From positions 186,001-250,000 of the forward strand of contig NZ_JAKGAN010000001.1 in NCBI RefSeq assembly GCF_023061135.1: DNA of 64,000 nt, given 5' to 3'. A model generated the notes under the pieces. It did not search any database. It had not been told where the DNA came from and saw only the letters and a program-made list of their open reading frames with translations. The DNA comes from Chromohalobacter sarecensis. Its GTDB lineage: Bacteria > Pseudomonadota > Gammaproteobacteria > Pseudomonadales > Halomonadaceae. This document shows, piece after piece, positions 16,781 to 25,324 of the stretch (the first letter of the stretch is position 1; each line of letters starts with the position of its first letter). A program made the translations under genes and the position numbers.

Positions 16781-17088
16781 GCCTATCCGCCATCATCGTC
16801 ATGATCGCCTCCATCATCGCCTTGTGGGGGGTAGCCAGTTGCGCCCTGATCGTGTCGATTCGGCATGAGGAGCGAAAATTGGTCCTGCTCCGCTCACAGG
16901 GTGATTTCGAACCCTTCTCGCCGCGTGCCTTCCGGGATCTCGAGCGCTGGCTGGCGCAGCATTCCGAGAGCGAACACGCTCCTGAAATCAGGGAGTGGCA
17001 GCAGGCGCAGCGAGACTCCCTGCAGCGTAATCCGCAACGCTTCTACGACTGGTCGCACGCCGACGACGATGTTAGGGAGGCGTCATGA
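16777..17088 (+). CDS. NSS transporter small subunit (MetS-like) with extended tail
   Basis: This 103-residue protein has one N-terminal membrane helix (SLSAIIVMIASIIALWGVAS) followed by a charged cytoplasmic region. The N-terminus resembles the tiny MetS-type partner subunits that accompany some NSS symporters, such as the corynebacterial MetPS system. Those partners are only about 50-60 residues; here the soluble tail (from about residue 35) adds some 65 residues containing Phe, Trp and many charges. The gene overlaps both neighbours by 4 bases (ATGA at each end), so it is translationally coupled to the symporter and to amaA. The assignment to this family is by resemblance and position. Confidence 0.72.
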   Translation: MSLSAIIVMIASIIALWGVASCALIVSIRHEERKLVLLRSQGDFEPFSPRAFRDLERWLAQHSESEHAPEIREWQQAQRDSLQRNPQRFYDWSHADDDVREAS

Positions 17089-18365
17089 AATCGGCCTGTA
17101 TCTGGACCACGACTTCCCCCGAACGACAAAGGGAATACTCACGCCTGGAAGGCAACGCCGTTGCCGATGTCGCCGTCATTGGCGGCGGCATCACCGGGCT
17201 GAGTACCGCCCTGCATCTCGCCGAAACTGGCGTTTCGGTGACGCTTCTGGAGGCGGGAGACATCCCTTGCGGCGGCTCGGGGCGCAGTGTTGGCTTGGTC
17301 AATGCGGGAATGTGGATACCACCGGACGATATTCTTGAGGCCCTGGGCCCGGAAAACGGCGAACGCGCCAATGCAGTGCTCGGTCGTGCGCCCGCCGATG
17401 TCTTCACACTCATCGACCGGCACGGCATTGACTGCCAGGACACTCGGACCGGTACCTTGCATCTTGCCCACAATGGCAAGGGGGCCGAGGAACTGGCTCG
17501 GCGCTTCGAGCAATTTTCGCGTTGCGGTGCACCGGTCGAGTTGCTCGAGGGAGAGGCGTGTCAACGGCGCGTCGGTACCCACCGCATCCAGCGAGCCCTG
17601 CTCGACCGTCGGGCCGGCACGCTGAACCCGACCGCCTATACCCGGGGACTCGCCCGTGCGGCTCATGATGCAGGCGCCAACCTGCACACTCACAGTGCTG
17701 CCGAGGGCATCGAGCGCGAAGGCGACCGCTGGCGGGTCGACACCCCGCAGGGCAGCGTTCGGGCACCGCGTCTGGTGATCGCAACCAATGCCTACACGGA
17801 AGATCATTGGAACCAAGTGCGCGAGCACTTCTTCCGAGGACACTTTTACCAGGTGGCCTCCCCGCCACTCTCCGACGAGCTTGCCGGTGACATTCTGCCC
17901 GAACGCCAGGGCGCCTGGGATACCCGTACGGTGCTCAGCAGTCTGAGGCGCGATGCAGAGGGACGCTTGATTCTTGGCAGCCTAGGATGTGGTGATAGCA
18001 AGCCGGCGTCTTTCCTGCGCTGCTGGGCCGATCGGGTTCAGCGGCATTACTTCCCGCAACTAGGCCGAGTGGACTGGGAATGCACCTGGACAGGCCAGGT
18101 CGGTTTCACTCCGGATCACACTCTGCGCCTCTTCGAGCCGGCGCCGGGTATTTTAGGTGTTGCGGGTTATAACGGCCGTGGTATCACGACTGGCACGGTG
18201 GTAGGAAAAGGCTTTGCCCATTACTTGAACACTGGTGATGATAGCTTGTTGCCACTGCCGATCTGCTCCCATCAACCGATACGCGCCAAGCCATTGTGGA
18301 GCACCGGTTACGAAGGAGGCTTCACGCTATACCATGCAGGGCAGTGTTTGCGCGTATTGATATGA
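17085..18365 (+). CDS. amaA: FAD-dependent L-pipecolate oxidase (AmaA-like)
   Basis: This 426-residue DAO-family flavoprotein has the ADP-binding motif VAVIGGGITGLSTALHLAE at about residues 28-46 and a C-terminal FAD block GILGVAGYNGRGITTGTV. The intervening region matches the AmaA/glycine-oxidase type. Its length is close to the roughly 428 residues of Pseudomonas putida AmaA, which oxidises L-pipecolate to piperideine-6-carboxylate, the precursor of the AmaB substrate. Its operon with an NSS carrier and amaB, next to an HglS fusion, supports this assignment over related gamma-glutamylputrescine or sarcosine oxidases. The start overlaps the small-subunit gene by 4 bases. Confidence 0.85.
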   Translation: MKSACIWTTTSPERQREYSRLEGNAVADVAVIGGGITGLSTALHLAETGVSVTLLEAGDIPCGGSGRSVGLVNAGMWIPPDDILEALGPENGERANAVLGRAPADVFTLIDRHGIDCQDTRTGTLHLAHNGKGAEELARRFEQFSRCGAPVELLEGEACQRRVGTHRIQRALLDRRAGTLNPTAYTRGLARAAHDAGANLHTHSAAEGIEREGDRWRVDTPQGSVRAPRLVIATNAYTEDHWNQVREHFFRGHFYQVASPPLSDELAGDILPERQGAWDTRTVLSSLRRDAEGRLILGSLGCGDSKPASFLRCWADRVQRHYFPQLGRVDWECTWTGQVGFTPDHTLRLFEPAPGILGVAGYNGRGITTGTVVGKGFAHYLNTGDDSLLPLPICSHQPIRAKPLWSTGYEGGFTLYHAGQCLRVLI

Positions 18366-18528
18366 GCAGCATCTATTGGAAGCAGTTTTTACGCTAGCTA
18401 TCCCTGCAATGGAATTGTGACTAGCTTGTTCTAATTTGGCTTGCCATTCTTTCGTCGCTGCAGTCGGTGTTTGATGGCGCAGTGCTTTCTGCGCGATATG
18501 GCGATTGCAGCAACCACAGGAGAGTAAG

Positions 18529-19464
18529 ATGCGTACAGTCTCCGCGCAGGAGGTCAGCGACGCCTTAGCATGGCCGGCGTTAATCGAGCGCCTGGACGCG
18601 TGTTTCGACGGCAGTATCGAAACGCCGTTGCGCCACCACCACGCCATCCCGCGCGACGCGGGGGAGGCGACCTTGTTGTTGATGCCGGCATGGCAGCAGG
18701 CAGGCTATATCGGCACCAAAATGGTGAATGTCTTTCCTCACAATGCCGAGCGAGGCTTGCCGGCGATCTCGGGCGTCTACCTGCTGTGCGATGGCGATAC
18801 CGGCCAACCCCTGGCCTGTATCGAAGGCAGCGAGTTGACCCGCCGCCGTACCGCCGCCGCCTCGGCGGTCGCCAGTCGTTATCTGTCTCGCGAGGATGCC
18901 GAGACGCTGGTGATGGTCGGTACCGGCAAGCTGGCGCCCATGCTGATCGAAGCGCATGCCGCCGTGCGTCCTATCTCACGCGTCAAGATCTGGGGGCGCC
19001 ACCCGGAGAAGGCGCGACATCTCGCCGACGCCTATGCGGAGCGCTTCGACTGTGAAGCGGTCACCTCGCTTAGCGAGGCGGTTGCCTCGGCCGACATCGT
19101 CAGTTGCGCGACGCTGAGCAGCGAGCCGCTGGTTCGCGGCGAGTGGCTGCGCTCGGGTACGCACCTGGACCTGGTGGGCGCGTTTCGCCCGACCATGCGT
19201 GAAAGCGACAGTGCCTGCCTGTCCCGTGCGGAGGTATTCGTCGATACGTATGAGGGCGCCAAAGGCGAAGCCGGTGATATTCACCAAGCCATTGAAGAGG
19301 GTGATTTCCAATTCGACGCTATTCGCGGCGAGTTGCGTGAATTGATCAGTGGCGCCTCGCCGGGGCGCAGTAGCCCTCAGGCGGTAACGTTGTTCAAATC
19401 GGTCGGTGCGTCGCTCGAGGATCTCGCAGCGGCCATCGAAGTGTGGGAGCAGCTCGAATCATGA
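18529..19464 (+). CDS. Ornithine cyclodeaminase/mu-crystallin family protein (candidate ketimine reductase)
   Basis: This 311-residue protein belongs to the ornithine cyclodeaminase/mu-crystallin family. Family landmarks are GSELTRRRTAAASAVASRYL, the nucleotide-binding MVGTGKLAPMLIEAHAAVRP and DLVGAFRPTMRESD. Members include ornithine and alanine dehydrogenases and ketimine reductases; mammalian mu-crystallin reduces delta1-piperideine-2-carboxylate to L-pipecolate. Directly downstream of amaA, that activity would feed the pathway, so I propose it as the ketimine reductase here; ornithine cyclodeaminase or a D-amino-acid role remain possible. AGGAGAG lies 5 bases before the ATG. A 163-base gap with no obvious gene separates it from amaA. 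Confidence 0.85.
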   Translation: MRTVSAQEVSDALAWPALIERLDACFDGSIETPLRHHHAIPRDAGEATLLLMPAWQQAGYIGTKMVNVFPHNAERGLPAISGVYLLCDGDTGQPLACIEGSELTRRRTAAASAVASRYLSREDAETLVMVGTGKLAPMLIEAHAAVRPISRVKIWGRHPEKARHLADAYAERFDCEAVTSLSEAVASADIVSCATLSSEPLVRGEWLRSGTHLDLVGAFRPTMRESDSACLSRAEVFVDTYEGAKGEAGDIHQAIEEGDFQFDAIRGELRELISGASPGRSSPQAVTLFKSVGASLEDLAAAIEVWEQLES

Positions 19465-19544
19465 TGCCGCCATCACGCACGGGGTTTTACTGGCATGGTT
19501 CTGGTACGACCCCGGAGCTATTGGGGGCTTTCCTCGTATTGGGG

Positions 19545-19625
19545 GAATCACGAGCGATATTCGGTGCGACCGGCTCCGATACGCTTGAAAAACGCTGGCA
19601 GCGGTCGCTGGGAGGGGGCGACTGA
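19545..19625 (+). pseudogene. Remnant of a ddpX-like D-Ala-D-Ala dipeptidase gene (3' end only)
   Basis: The 81 bases match the last 81 bases of the dipeptidase gene at 9740-9820 at 64 positions by hand alignment (79%), including an exact 20-base run. They encode a tail ending SDTLEKRWQRSLGGGD, against SPDTLEKRWQRSLGLGD in the intact gene. Weaker similarity extends upstream to about 19485 but out of frame. The N-terminal two-thirds, including the first zinc motif, is absent, so no active enzyme can be made. A short frame runs through it from inside the preceding gene and shares its stop codon. Confidence 0.8.
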
Positions 19626-19663
19626 CGCTCCCAAGCGATACCGCGGCCAGCGCACACCGAGGA

Positions 19664-20644
19664 TTACTGCTTTGGTGGCTCGACATGGCCGCCAAAGCCG
19701 AAGCGCATCGCCGAGAGCAGGCGGTTGGCGTAGGTGCTGTCCTTGCGCGAGTTGAAACGCGCGAACAGGGCGTTGGCCAGTACCGGAGTGGCGACGCCTT
19801 GCTCGACGGCGGCGTCGATGGTCCAGCGGCCTTCGCCACTGTCGGCGACGGCACCGGAGTAATGATCGAGCTTGGGGTCGCCGGTCAACGCTTGGGCGGT
19901 GAGGTCGAGCAGCCACGAGGAGACGACGCTACCGCGGCGCCAGACTTCGGCCACGTCGGCGAGGTTGAGATCGAAGCGTTCTTCTTCCGGCAATTCCGGC
20001 GATGACTTGCTCTGCATCAGCTCGAAGCCTTCGGCGTAGGCTTGCATGAGGCCGTACTCGATCCCGTTGTGGACCATCTTCACGTAGTGGCCGGCACCCA
20101 CCGGGCCCGCATGGATATAGCCACGCTCGGCGCTGTCATGGGGCGCGTTGCGGCCATGCGTGCGATCCAGGTTGCCGTAACCGGGGGCCAACGTATCGAA
20201 CAGCGGATCGAGCTGGTCGAAGGTTTCCTGATCGGCGCCGACCATCATGCAATAGCCGCGCTCCAGTCCCCAGACGCCACCCGATGTACCCACATCGGCA
20301 TAACGGATGCCTTGTGAAGACAACGCCTTGGCACGGCGGATATCGTCCTTGTAGAAGGTGTTACCGCCGTCAATGATGATGTCGCCGGCGTTCATCCGCT
20401 CGGCGAGGGCATTGATGGCGTCTTCGGTGGGCGCGCCGGCGGGCAGCATGACCCACACCACGCGCGGCGTTTCCAGTTGATCCACCAGCGTCGCCAGGGA
20501 GTCCGCCGGAGTGGCACCGTCCTCGATCAACGCCGAGGCGATGGATTGATCGCGGTCATGGGCGACGACGTCGTGGCCGCCGCGCATCAAGCGTCGGGCG
20601 ATATTGCCGCCCATGCGGCCGAGTCCGATGATACCGAGTTGCAT
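19664..20644 (-). CDS. gnd: 6-phosphogluconate dehydrogenase, decarboxylating (short form)
   Basis: This 326-residue enzyme oxidatively decarboxylates 6-phosphogluconate to ribulose 5-phosphate. The N-terminal nucleotide-binding [20 protein letters not shown], the GGNTFYKDD block and the catalytic [14 protein letters not shown] (Lys and His-Asn) are all present. The length is that of the short, often NAD-preferring class (YqeC/GntZ type) rather than the roughly 470-residue E. coli Gnd, so NAD+ preference is likely but inferred. It is transcribed leftward and ends 38 bases from the ddpX remnant. Confidence 0.94.
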   Translation of the reverse strand: MQLGIIGLGRMGGNIARRLMRGGHDVVAHDRDQSIASALIEDGATPADSLATLVDQLETPRVVWVMLPAGAPTEDAINALAERMNAGDIIIDGGNTFYKDDIRRAKALSSQGIRYADVGTSGGVWGLERGYCMMVGADQETFDQLDPLFDTLAPGYGNLDRTHGRNAPHDSAERGYIHAGPVGAGHYVKMVHNGIEYGLMQAYAEGFELMQSKSSPELPEEERFDLNLADVAEVWRRGSVVSSWLLDLTAQALTGDPKLDHYSGAVADSGEGRWTIDAAVEQGVATPVLANALFARFNSRKDSTYANRLLSAMRFGFGGHVEPPKQ

Positions 20645-20716
20645 GTTCGTACCTTTCGCGATGTTGGGGTGGGAGTGGGAACGGCGGCAAGCCTACCGAT
20701 ACCGAATACATGACGT

Positions 20717-20747
20717 AAAGCGGGCCATGCCGTGAGGCATGACCCGC
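20717..20747 (-). terminator. Terminator after nrdB
   Basis: On the minus strand a 12-bp stem (GCGGGTCATGCC / GGCATGGCCCGC) with a TCAC loop is followed by TTTA. It lies 23 bases beyond the nrdB stop and separates nrdAB from gnd. Confidence 0.7.
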
Positions 20748-20769
20748 GACGTTCACTCAGTGTGGTGCA

Positions 20770-22026
20770 TCAATCCCAGCTTAGCGCGCCGCCGACCTGA
20801 TATTCGGTGACGCGCGTCTCGAAGAAGTTCTTCTCCTTGCGCAAGTCGATGATTTCGCTCATCCACGGGAAGGGGTTCTCCGCGCCGGGGTACTGCTCCT
20901 TCAAGCCGATCTGCGCCAGGCGGCGGTTACAGATGAAGTGCAGGTACTCCTCCATGATCGCGGCGTTCATGCCCAGCACTCCACGCGGCATGGAGTCGCG
21001 CGCATAGGCGATTTCCAGCTCGGTGCCCTCGATGATCATCTGGGTGACCTCGTCCTGGAATTCCGCCGTCCACAGGTGCGGATTCTCGATCTTGATCTGA
21101 TTGATCATGTCGACGCCGAAGTTCAGGTGCATCGACTCGTCGCGGAGGATGTACTGAAACTGCTCGGCGACACCGGTCATCTTGTTGCGCCGGCCCATGG
21201 AGAGGATCTGGCTGAAGCCACAATAGAAGAAGATGCCTTCGGTCACGCAGTAGAAGGCGACCAGATTGCGCAACAGCTCCTGATCGCTTTCCGGCGTGCC
21301 GGTATGGAAGTCCGGGCGCGCCAGCGACTGGGTGTGCTTGAGGCTCCACGCCGATTTGGCGGCAACCGAGGGCACCTCGCGGTACATGTTGAAGACTTCG
21401 CCTTCGTCCATGCTCAGCGACTCCACGCAATACTGATAAGCGTGGGTGTGGATGGCTTCCTCGAAGGCCTGGCGCAGCAAGTACTGGCGGCATTCGGGGT
21501 TGGTGATCAGGCGGTACAGCGCCAGCACCAGGTTGTTGGCGACCAGCGAGTCGGCGGTGGAGAAATAGCCCAGGCTGCGCTCGACGATGCGACGCTCGTC
21601 TTCGGTCAAGCCGTCATTGCTTTTCCACAGCGCAATGTCGGCGTTCATGTTCACTTCCTGGGGCATCCAGTGATTGGCGCTGCCGTCCAGGTACTTCTGC
21701 CACGCCCATTCGTACTTGAAAGGCACCAACTGGTTGAGGTCGGCGCGGGCGTTGATCATCTTCTTGTCGTCGACCTCGATACGCGCCGCGCCCATTTCCA
21801 ACTCTTCCAGGCCGGCGGCGACATCAAGCTCGTCCAGCGACTTGCGGGCACGCGCCAGCCGGTCTTCATCGGCCACCTGGTAGCGTGACGCGCTTTCGCG
21901 CACCTGCTCGGGTTCCGGCGCTGCGGGTTGCGCTGTCGGCTTAGCGGCCGGCGCGGGCTTTTGAGGCTCGGCGGCGGCATTCTCGTCATCAACCGCGTCT
22001 TCGTGAAAGTCGTCCCAATTCAGCAT
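20770..22026 (-). CDS. nrdB: Class Ia ribonucleotide reductase, beta (radical) subunit
   Basis: This 418-residue NrdB generates the tyrosyl radical used by NrdA. The di-iron and radical residues are visible: E190 and H193 with the radical Tyr at 197 in [12 protein letters not shown], the Glu of [11 protein letters not shown], and Glu and His of [10 protein letters not shown]. The C-terminal tail ([11 protein letters not shown]) is the segment that docks onto NrdA. Compared with the 376-residue E. coli protein there is an extra N-terminal stretch of about 45 residues, rich in Ala, Pro and acidic residues. It lies downstream of nrdA with 118 bases between, containing a REP-like palindrome. Confidence 0.96.
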   Translation of the reverse strand: MLNWDDFHEDAVDDENAAAEPQKPAPAAKPTAQPAAPEPEQVRESASRYQVADEDRLARARKSLDELDVAAGLEELEMGAARIEVDDKKMINARADLNQLVPFKYEWAWQKYLDGSANHWMPQEVNMNADIALWKSNDGLTEDERRIVERSLGYFSTADSLVANNLVLALYRLITNPECRQYLLRQAFEEAIHTHAYQYCVESLSMDEGEVFNMYREVPSVAAKSAWSLKHTQSLARPDFHTGTPESDQELLRNLVAFYCVTEGIFFYCGFSQILSMGRRNKMTGVAEQFQYILRDESMHLNFGVDMINQIKIENPHLWTAEFQDEVTQMIIEGTELEIAYARDSMPRGVLGMNAAIMEEYLHFICNRRLAQIGLKEQYPGAENPFPWMSEIIDLRKEKNFFETRVTEYQVGGALSWD

Positions 22027-22068
22027 GTTCTTCTCTCCTGTCTGTCGACGAATGGCGAAGGCTCAGGA

Positions 22069-22108
22069 TGTGGGAGCGAATTCATTCGCGAACAAGTTCG
22101 CTCCCACA
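22069..22108. repeat. REP-like extragenic palindrome between nrdA and nrdB
   Basis: A 40-base element has perfect 12-bp arms (TGTGGGAGCGAA / TTCGCTCCCACA) around a 16-base centre containing TTCGCGAA. Its GTGGGAGCG-type arms resemble extragenic REP palindromes that are common in pseudomonads and related gammaproteobacteria. I found only one copy in this window. It may protect the upstream nrdA message or cause partial termination. Confidence 0.7.
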
Positions 22109-22144
22109 GGCGGCTGACGCCACGTTGAATTAAGTAGCCAGCGT

Positions 22145-25078
22145 CTACTGGCAGGCCTCGCAGCCGAGTTCGTCGATATCGCCCGCCGATGGCGCGCGTG
22201 AGCCGCTGCCGTTCTTGCCGTTCAGGAAGTCGTCGATGCCGCGCGCTTCGCCGGAGGCGCCACTGGCCGCCGGGCTGGGTGCGCTGCTGGGGGCGGGCGG
22301 AGTCGGCGCCGTTGCACCGCTATCGGCGTTGCCCACGGCATTGAGATTGCCGCGATCGACGGTGGATTTTTCCACCGAGGTGGCGCCTAGCGCGCGCAAG
22401 TAATAGGTGGTCTTGAGGCCACGGAACCAGGCCATGCGATAGGTGACGTCGAGCTTCTTGCCCGAGACACCGGCGATGTAGAGGTTCAGCGACTGCGCCT
22501 GGTCGATCCACTTCTGGCGCCGCGCGGCGGCCTCGACCAGCCACTTGGGCTCGACCTCGAAGGCGCTGGCATAGCGGGCCTTGAGGTCGTCCGGCACGCG
22601 GTCGATGGGCTGCACACTGCCGTCGTAGTACTTGAGATCGTTGATCATGACCTCATCCCACAGGTCGCGTTCCTTGAGGTCGTTGACCATGTAGGCGTTG
22701 ACCACGGTGAACTCGCCGGAGAGGTTCGATTTGACGAACAGGTTCTGGTAGGTCGGCTCGATAGACTGCGTCACGCCACAGATGTTGGAGATCGTCGCGG
22801 TCGGCGCGATCGCCATGACGTTGGAGTTGCGCATTCCTTGGCTGGTGACCTTGTCGCGCAGACGCGTCCAATCTTGCGTGGTGGAGGTGTCCACTTCGAT
22901 ATAGTCGGCGCCGCGCTCTTCGACCAGGTTGGCGATGGAGTCGATGGGCAGCACGCCCTTGCTCCACAGCGAGCCTTCGAAGCTTTGGTAGCGTCCGCGC
23001 TCGGCGGCCAGGTCGCTGGAGGCTTCGATGGCGTGATAGCTGATCAGCTCCATTGAGGTGTCGGAGAACTCAATGGCTTCCTGGGAGGCGTAGGCGATCC
23101 CGCGCTTGTAGAGCGCATCTTGGAAACCCATCAAGCCGAGGCCCACCGGGCGGTGCTTGAAGTTGGAGTTCTTGGCTTGGGGCACGGCGTAGTAATTGAT
23201 GTCGATGACGTTATCGAGCATGCGCACGGCCGTCTTGACGGTCTTCTTCAGCTTGTCGCCGTCGAGTTCGCCGTCGACGATGTGCTGCGCCAGATTGATC
23301 GAGCCCAGGTTACACACGGCGATTTCATCCGCCGAGGTGTTAAGGGTGATCTCCGTGCACAGGTTGGAGCTATGCACCACGCCGGCATGGTTCTGCGGGC
23401 TGCGCAGGTTGCACGGGTCCTTGAAGGTGATCCACGGATGGCCGGTTTCGAACAGCATGGACAGCATCTTGCGCCACAAGTCCTTGGCCTTGACGCGCTT
23501 GAACAGCTTGAGCTGCCCGTTGCGGGTCATTTCCTCGTATTCGGCGTAGCGCTTCTCGAAGGCGGCGCCGTACAGGTCGTGCAGGTCCGGGCAGGTAGAC
23601 GGTGAGAACAGCGTCCATTCCTCGTCGTCGAAGACCCGCTTCATGAACAAATCCGGCACCCAGTTGGCGGTGTTCATGTCATGGGTCCGGCGGCGGTCGT
23701 CGCCGGTGTTCTTGCGCAGTTCGAGGAATTCCTCGACGTCGAGGTGCCAGGTCTCGAGATAGGCGCAGACCGCGCCCTTGCGTTTGCCACCCTGGTTGAC
23801 GGCCACGGCGGTGTCGTTGACCACCTTGAGGAACGGCACCACACCTTGTGACTTGCCGTTGGTGCCCTTGATGTAGGAACCCAGCGCACGCACCGGCGTC
23901 CAGTCGTTACCCAGGCCGCCGGCCCACTTGGAGAGCATGGCGTTGTCGCGAATCGCGCCGTAGATGCCATCGAGCTGGTCGGGCACGGTGGTCAGATAGC
24001 ACGAAGAGAGCTGGCTCTTGACGGTGCCGGCGTTGAACAGCGTCGGCGTGGAGGCCATGTAGTCGAAGCTCGAGAGCAGCTCGTAGAATTCGATGGCACG
24101 CGCTTCGCGATCGTCTTCGTTGAGCGCCAGGCCCATGGCGACACGCATGAACATCACCTGCGGGAGTTCGTAGCGGATGTCGTCGTGATGCAGGAAGTAG
24201 CGGTCGTAAAGCGTCTGCAGGCCGAGGTAGGTGAACTGGGCGTCGCGGGTGTAATCCAGCGCCGAACCCAGGCGCTCGAGGTCGAACTCGGCAAGCTGGG
24301 GGTCGAGCTGGTCAAAGGCAATACCCTTGGCGATATAGGCCTTGAAGGCTGGCGCGTAGAGGTCGGCCATCTCCTGGTACGTCGCTTCGTCGGCGATATC
24401 CAGGAAGGAGAGGGCCTCGCGACGCAGGTTGTCCTGCAAGAGTCGCGCGGTGGCGTAGGTATAGTTGGGCTCTTTCTCGACCAGGGTACGTGCGGTCATC
24501 GTCAGCGCTTGCGACACGCCATCGATGGATACGCCGTCGTAGAGATTCTTCAATGACGCGTCGACGATCTTCTGCGGCTCGACGTTGGTGAGCCCTTCGC
24601 AGGCGTCAAAGACCAGCGTCTCGACCCGGCCCAGATCCAGCGGACGCACGGTGCCGTCGGCCTGTGTGACATTGAGGCTGGGATGCGGTTTGGCGATATC
24701 GCCGTTGTGAGGCTGACGGGCGCGGGCATGTTCCTCGCGGTACAGAACATAGGCGCGGGCGACTTTCTGCTCGCCGGCACGCATCAGGGCCAGCTCGACC
24801 TGATCCTGGATGTCTTCGATGTGCAGGGTGCCACCATCGGGCATGCGCCGCAGGAAGGTATCGACGATGCTCTGGGTCGCCTCGTGAACGAAGTCACGGA
24901 TGCGTGACGAGGCCGCAGCGTTATCGCCTTCGGTAGCGATGAACGCCTTGGTGATCGCCACCGAGACTTTGCTACCGTCGAAGGCCGCGACATCGCCGTT
25001 GCGCTTGATGACGCGCAGTCGCTGCGGTGCGGTGATGTCCACTGACGCCTTGTCAGGGGAAGAAAGAGTGGTATCCAT
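22145..25078 (-). CDS. nrdA: Class Ia ribonucleotide reductase, alpha (catalytic) subunit with two ATP cones
   Basis: This 977-residue NrdA reduces ribonucleoside diphosphates to deoxyribonucleotides. The N-terminus holds a full ATP cone (about residues 20-110, LRVIKRNGDVAAFDGSKVSV) and a second, more divergent cone (about 127-215). Two cones is the arrangement known from Pseudomonas aeruginosa. Catalytic residues are seen in LSSCYLTTVPD, SNLCTEITLN and CNLGSINLAQ. The C-terminal redox pair is C973 and C976 in GCEACQ. Length exceeds the E. coli 761 because of the extra cone and an Ala/Pro/Gly-rich linker before the tail. Candidate NrdR and DnaA sites lie upstream. Confidence 0.96.
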   Translation of the reverse strand: MDTTLSSPDKASVDITAPQRLRVIKRNGDVAAFDGSKVSVAITKAFIATEGDNAAASSRIRDFVHEATQSIVDTFLRRMPDGGTLHIEDIQDQVELALMRAGEQKVARAYVLYREEHARARQPHNGDIAKPHPSLNVTQADGTVRPLDLGRVETLVFDACEGLTNVEPQKIVDASLKNLYDGVSIDGVSQALTMTARTLVEKEPNYTYATARLLQDNLRREALSFLDIADEATYQEMADLYAPAFKAYIAKGIAFDQLDPQLAEFDLERLGSALDYTRDAQFTYLGLQTLYDRYFLHHDDIRYELPQVMFMRVAMGLALNEDDREARAIEFYELLSSFDYMASTPTLFNAGTVKSQLSSCYLTTVPDQLDGIYGAIRDNAMLSKWAGGLGNDWTPVRALGSYIKGTNGKSQGVVPFLKVVNDTAVAVNQGGKRKGAVCAYLETWHLDVEEFLELRKNTGDDRRRTHDMNTANWVPDLFMKRVFDDEEWTLFSPSTCPDLHDLYGAAFEKRYAEYEEMTRNGQLKLFKRVKAKDLWRKMLSMLFETGHPWITFKDPCNLRSPQNHAGVVHSSNLCTEITLNTSADEIAVCNLGSINLAQHIVDGELDGDKLKKTVKTAVRMLDNVIDINYYAVPQAKNSNFKHRPVGLGLMGFQDALYKRGIAYASQEAIEFSDTSMELISYHAIEASSDLAAERGRYQSFEGSLWSKGVLPIDSIANLVEERGADYIEVDTSTTQDWTRLRDKVTSQGMRNSNVMAIAPTATISNICGVTQSIEPTYQNLFVKSNLSGEFTVVNAYMVNDLKERDLWDEVMINDLKYYDGSVQPIDRVPDDLKARYASAFEVEPKWLVEAAARRQKWIDQAQSLNLYIAGVSGKKLDVTYRMAWFRGLKTTYYLRALGATSVEKSTVDRGNLNAVGNADSGATAPTPPAPSSAPSPAASGASGEARGIDDFLNGKNGSGSRAPSAGDIDELGCEACQ

Positions 25079-25241
25079 GACGCCTTCCTGTCATTACGGG
25101 TCCGGGGGAAAGGGTGTCGCCGCGCATGTTCGTGTCGCGAGAAGTCGAGGATTATCGCGACGATGACCGATTTAACCGTCTTGTCTCGGCATTTTCGTGC
25201 CTGAAGAGGAACGTTCGGGACGATCACGCGAAATACGGTGA

Positions 25242-25288
25242 TCCCTATATATGGGGAAGATCCTTATGATGAGCACAAGATAGAGCGG
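25242..25288 (-). promoter_or_regulatory. Candidate pair of NrdR boxes upstream of nrdA
   Basis: Two 16-mers, TCCCTATATATGGGGA (25242-25257) and GCACAAGATAGAGCGG (25273-25288), each match 11 of 16 positions of the NrdR consensus as I recall it (acaCwAtATATwGtgt). Their centres are exactly 31 bases apart, the helical spacing typical of NrdR box pairs. They lie 164-210 bases upstream of nrdA. Repression by NrdR is inferred. Confidence 0.5.
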
Positions 25289-25304
25289 TTTTGCGGGGGT
25301 CGCA

Positions 25305-25324
25305 AGTGGATAAGTTGTGGATAG
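25305..25324. promoter_or_regulatory. Two near-consensus DnaA boxes upstream of nrdA
   Basis: AGTGGATAA (25305-25313) and TGTGGATAG (25316-25324) each differ by one base from the DnaA box TGTGGATAA and are in tandem. The E. coli nrdAB promoter also carries DnaA boxes, which couple dNTP supply to replication. Function here is inferred from that parallel. Confidence 0.5.
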
